64,000 nt of DNA from Hydractinia symbiolongicarpus (taxonomy: Eukaryota > Cnidaria > Hydrozoa > Anthoathecata > Hydractiniidae). The translations under genes were made by a program, and so were the position numbers. Each line of letters begins with the position of its first letter. The first letter of the stretch is position 1. The stretch is taken from positions 31,808,001-31,872,000 of the forward strand of contig NC_079884.1 of NCBI RefSeq assembly GCF_029227915.1. Reading direction: 5' to 3'. Positions 62,202-64,000 of the stretch are shown piece after piece. The notes under the pieces are model-generated. The model had not been told where the DNA came from. It did no database searches and was given only the letters and a program-made list of their open reading frames with translations.

Positions 62202-64000
62202 GCGATTTCCCGTAAATCCTGCACTCGGGCTGTATAGTCAAAAGTTTACAAAGAAAGTACCCAGGGAGTAAACTAATTTTCCGAACGATTTTTTAAATTA
62301 TTTTTTCACCACTAAAACGCATGAGACTTGTAGTTTTCAAAAATGTTTTCATTTTTGATGAGACGCTTAATGAAAGAGGTTTAATCGCAGGCAAACGAAA
62401 ACCCGCCATTTCCCGTAAATCCCGGGCTTGGCCCGTATAGTCAAAAGTATACAAAGAAAGTACCCAGGGAGTAAACTCATTTCCCGAACGATTTTTTATA
62501 TTATATTTTCACCACTAAAACGCATGAGACTTGTAGTTTTCAAAAATGTTTTCATTTTTGATGAGACGCTTAATGAAAGAGGTTTAATCGCAGGCAAACG
62601 AAAACCCGCCATTTCCCGTAAATCCCGGGCTTGGCCCGTATAGTCAAAAGTATACAAAGAAAGTACCCAGGGAGTAAACTCATTTCCCGAACGATTTTTT
62701 ATATTATATTTTCACCACTAAAACGCATGAGACTTGTAGTTTTTAAAAATGTTTTCATTTTTGATGGGACGCTGAATAAAAGAAGTTTAATCGCCGGCAA
62801 TCGAAAACCCGCGATTCCCGTAAATCTCGGACTCGGCCCGTATAGTCAAAAGTATACAAAGAAAGTACCGAGGGAGTAAACTCATTTCCCGAACGATTTT
62901 TTAAATTACTTTTTCACCACAAAAACGCATGAGACTTGTAGTTTTCAAAAATGTTTTCATTTTTGATGGGACGCAGATTAAAAGAAGTTTAATCGCCGGC
63001 AAACGAAAACCCGCGATTTCCCGTAAATCCCGCACTCGGGCTGTATAGTCAAAAGTTTACAAAGAAAGTACCCAGGGAGTAAACTCATTTTCCGAACGAT
63101 TTTTTAAATTATTTTTTCACCACTAAAACGCAGAGACTTGTAGTTTTCAAAAATGTTTTCATTTTTGATGACACGCTTAATGAAAGAGGTTTAATCGCAG
63201 GCAAACGAAAACCCGCGATTTCCCGTAAATCCCAGGCTTGGCCCGTATAGTCAAATGTATACAAAGAAAGTACCCTGTGAGTAAACTCAATTCCAGAACG
63301 ATTTTTTAAATTATCTTTTCACCACTAAAACGCATGAGACTTGTACTTTTCAAAAATGTTTTCATTTTTGATGAGACACAGAATAAAGGAAGTTTAATCG
63401 CCGGCAAACGAAAACCCGCCATTTCCCGTAAATCCCGGGCTTGGCCCGTATAGTTAAAAGTATACAAAGAAAGTACCCAGGGAGTAAACTCATTTCCCGA
63501 ACGATTTTTTAAATTATTTTTTCACCACTAAAACGCATGAGACTTGTAGTTTTCAAAAATGTTTTCATTTTTGATGGGACGCTGAATAAAAGAAGTTTAA
63601 TCGCCGGCAAACGAAAACCCGCGATTTCCCGTAAATCCCGGGCTTGGCCCGTGTAGTCGAATGTATAAAAAGAAAGTACCCAGGGAGTAAATTCATTTCC
63701 CGAACGATTTTATAAATTTTTTTTTCACTACTAAAACGCATGAGACTTTCAGTTTTCAAAAATGTTTTCATTTTTGATGAGACGCTTAATGAAAGAGGTT
63801 TAATCGCAGGCAAACGAAAACCCGCGATTTCCCGTAAATCCCAGGCTTGGCCCGTATAGTCGAATGTATACAAAGAAAGTACCCTGTGAGTAAACTCATT
63901 TCCCGAACGATTTTTTAAATTTTTTTTTCACCACTAAAACGCATAAGACTTGTAGATTTCAATAATGTTTTCATTTTTGATGAGACGCTTAATGAAAGAG
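62202..64000 (+). repeat. Mixed monomers to the window edge
   Basis: Two TATATTATATTTTC monomers come first, then CCCGCACTCGGGCTG, CCAGGCTTGG and GAGACACAGAATAAAGG types. One monomer has lost two bases at AACGCAGAGAC near 63,128. The last monomer starts at 63,840 and is cut at 161 bp by the window end, so the array continues beyond it. No flanking unique DNA is visible at either edge. Confidence 0.85.

Larger units (their letters stand above)
1..64000 (+). repeat. Satellite DNA array, 202-203 bp monomer, about 316 head-to-tail copies
   Basis: The same roughly 202.6-bp unit recurs from the first base to the last with no interruption and always on the same strand. Monomer starts can be read from the GC box (CCCGG or variants) at 1, 204, 406 and so on, and the last partial copy begins at 63,840. 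Single-base indels give 202 or 203 bp; for example GCGATTCCCG versus GCGATTTCCCG, and CATTTCCGAAC versus CATTTCCCGAAC. No non-satellite sequence of even 50 bp was seen. Such arrays are normally centromeric, pericentromeric or subtelomeric heterochromatin; which of these applies cannot be told from the window. I do not recognise the family. Short open frames inside it are not convincing genes because the period breaks the frame at each monomer boundary. Confidence 0.98.

Noticed and set aside
1-64000. CRISPR array
   Set aside because: The whole 202-203 bp period repeats; there are no short direct repeats separated by unique spacers and no cas genes.
1-64000. Ribosomal intergenic-spacer subrepeats
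   Set aside because: No rRNA gene is present in 64 kb, and spacer subrepeat arrays are usually only a few kb between rRNA genes.
1-64000. Strict dimer organisation (GTCGAATG and GTCAAAAG monomers alternating)
   Set aside because: Alternation is clear in 2.4-6.7 kb and partly in 17.5-19.5 kb, but several consecutive monomers of one class occur elsewhere (for example 25.3-26.0 kb), so it is local only.

Overview
The whole 64,000-base window is one uninterrupted satellite DNA array. A monomer of 202-203 bp repeats head to tail about 316 times, always in the same orientation, from base 1 to base 64,000 (the last copy is cut by the window end). I found no gene, RNA gene, transposable element, unique spacer or strand switch. 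The short reading frames that occur (about 60-121 codons) are chance openings inside the repeat. They recur because the repeat recurs, and they cannot extend because 202 and 203 are not multiples of 3.

Organism: long single-orientation satellite blocks of this kind are typical of eukaryotic centromeric, pericentromeric or subtelomeric heterochromatin. I do not recognise the satellite family and cannot name the species. One fully counted monomer (204-405) has 79 G+C of 202 (39%) and 13 CpG against about 7.7 expected. CpG is therefore not depleted, which fits a genome with little germline CpG methylation (many invertebrates) better than a vertebrate; this is inference.

Monomer anatomy, in order: a GC-rich 5' box with a 5-bp hairpin; a GTATAC element; an AGGGAG/TGTGAG segment; an AT-rich box of T and A runs; a 22-bp near-perfect dyad (9-bp arms, 4-nt T loop); a variable GACGCT segment; and a GCCGGC/ACGAAAAC 3' part. 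Subfamilies differ in linked blocks, for example GTCGAATG with CCTGTGAG, GTCAAAAG with CGAGGGAG, and CACTCGGGCTG with GTTTAC.

Layout: 0.4-2.1 kb is a 5-monomer duplication. 2.43-6.69 kb is a true 4-monomer higher-order repeat (810 bp, five units, one with an extra chimeric monomer). 6.7-8.1 kb resumes the left-hand block. 8-16 kb is a patchwork with local 811-, 1,015- and 2,633-bp duplications. 17.5-19.8 kb is a 1,013-bp tandem repeat. 23.18-41.02 kb is an 8,919-bp (44-monomer) block present twice in tandem with only about one difference per kilobase. 41-44.5 kb holds 1,011- and 1,013-bp duplications made from rearranged pieces of that block. 46.2-56.98 kb holds nested 1,622-, 3,041- and 1,419-bp duplications. 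60.0-62.2 kb is a 6-monomer repeat. The middle is most homogenised and both ends are more mixed, as expected from repeated unequal exchange or amplification. Several duplication junctions fall in the same AT-rich box of the monomer.
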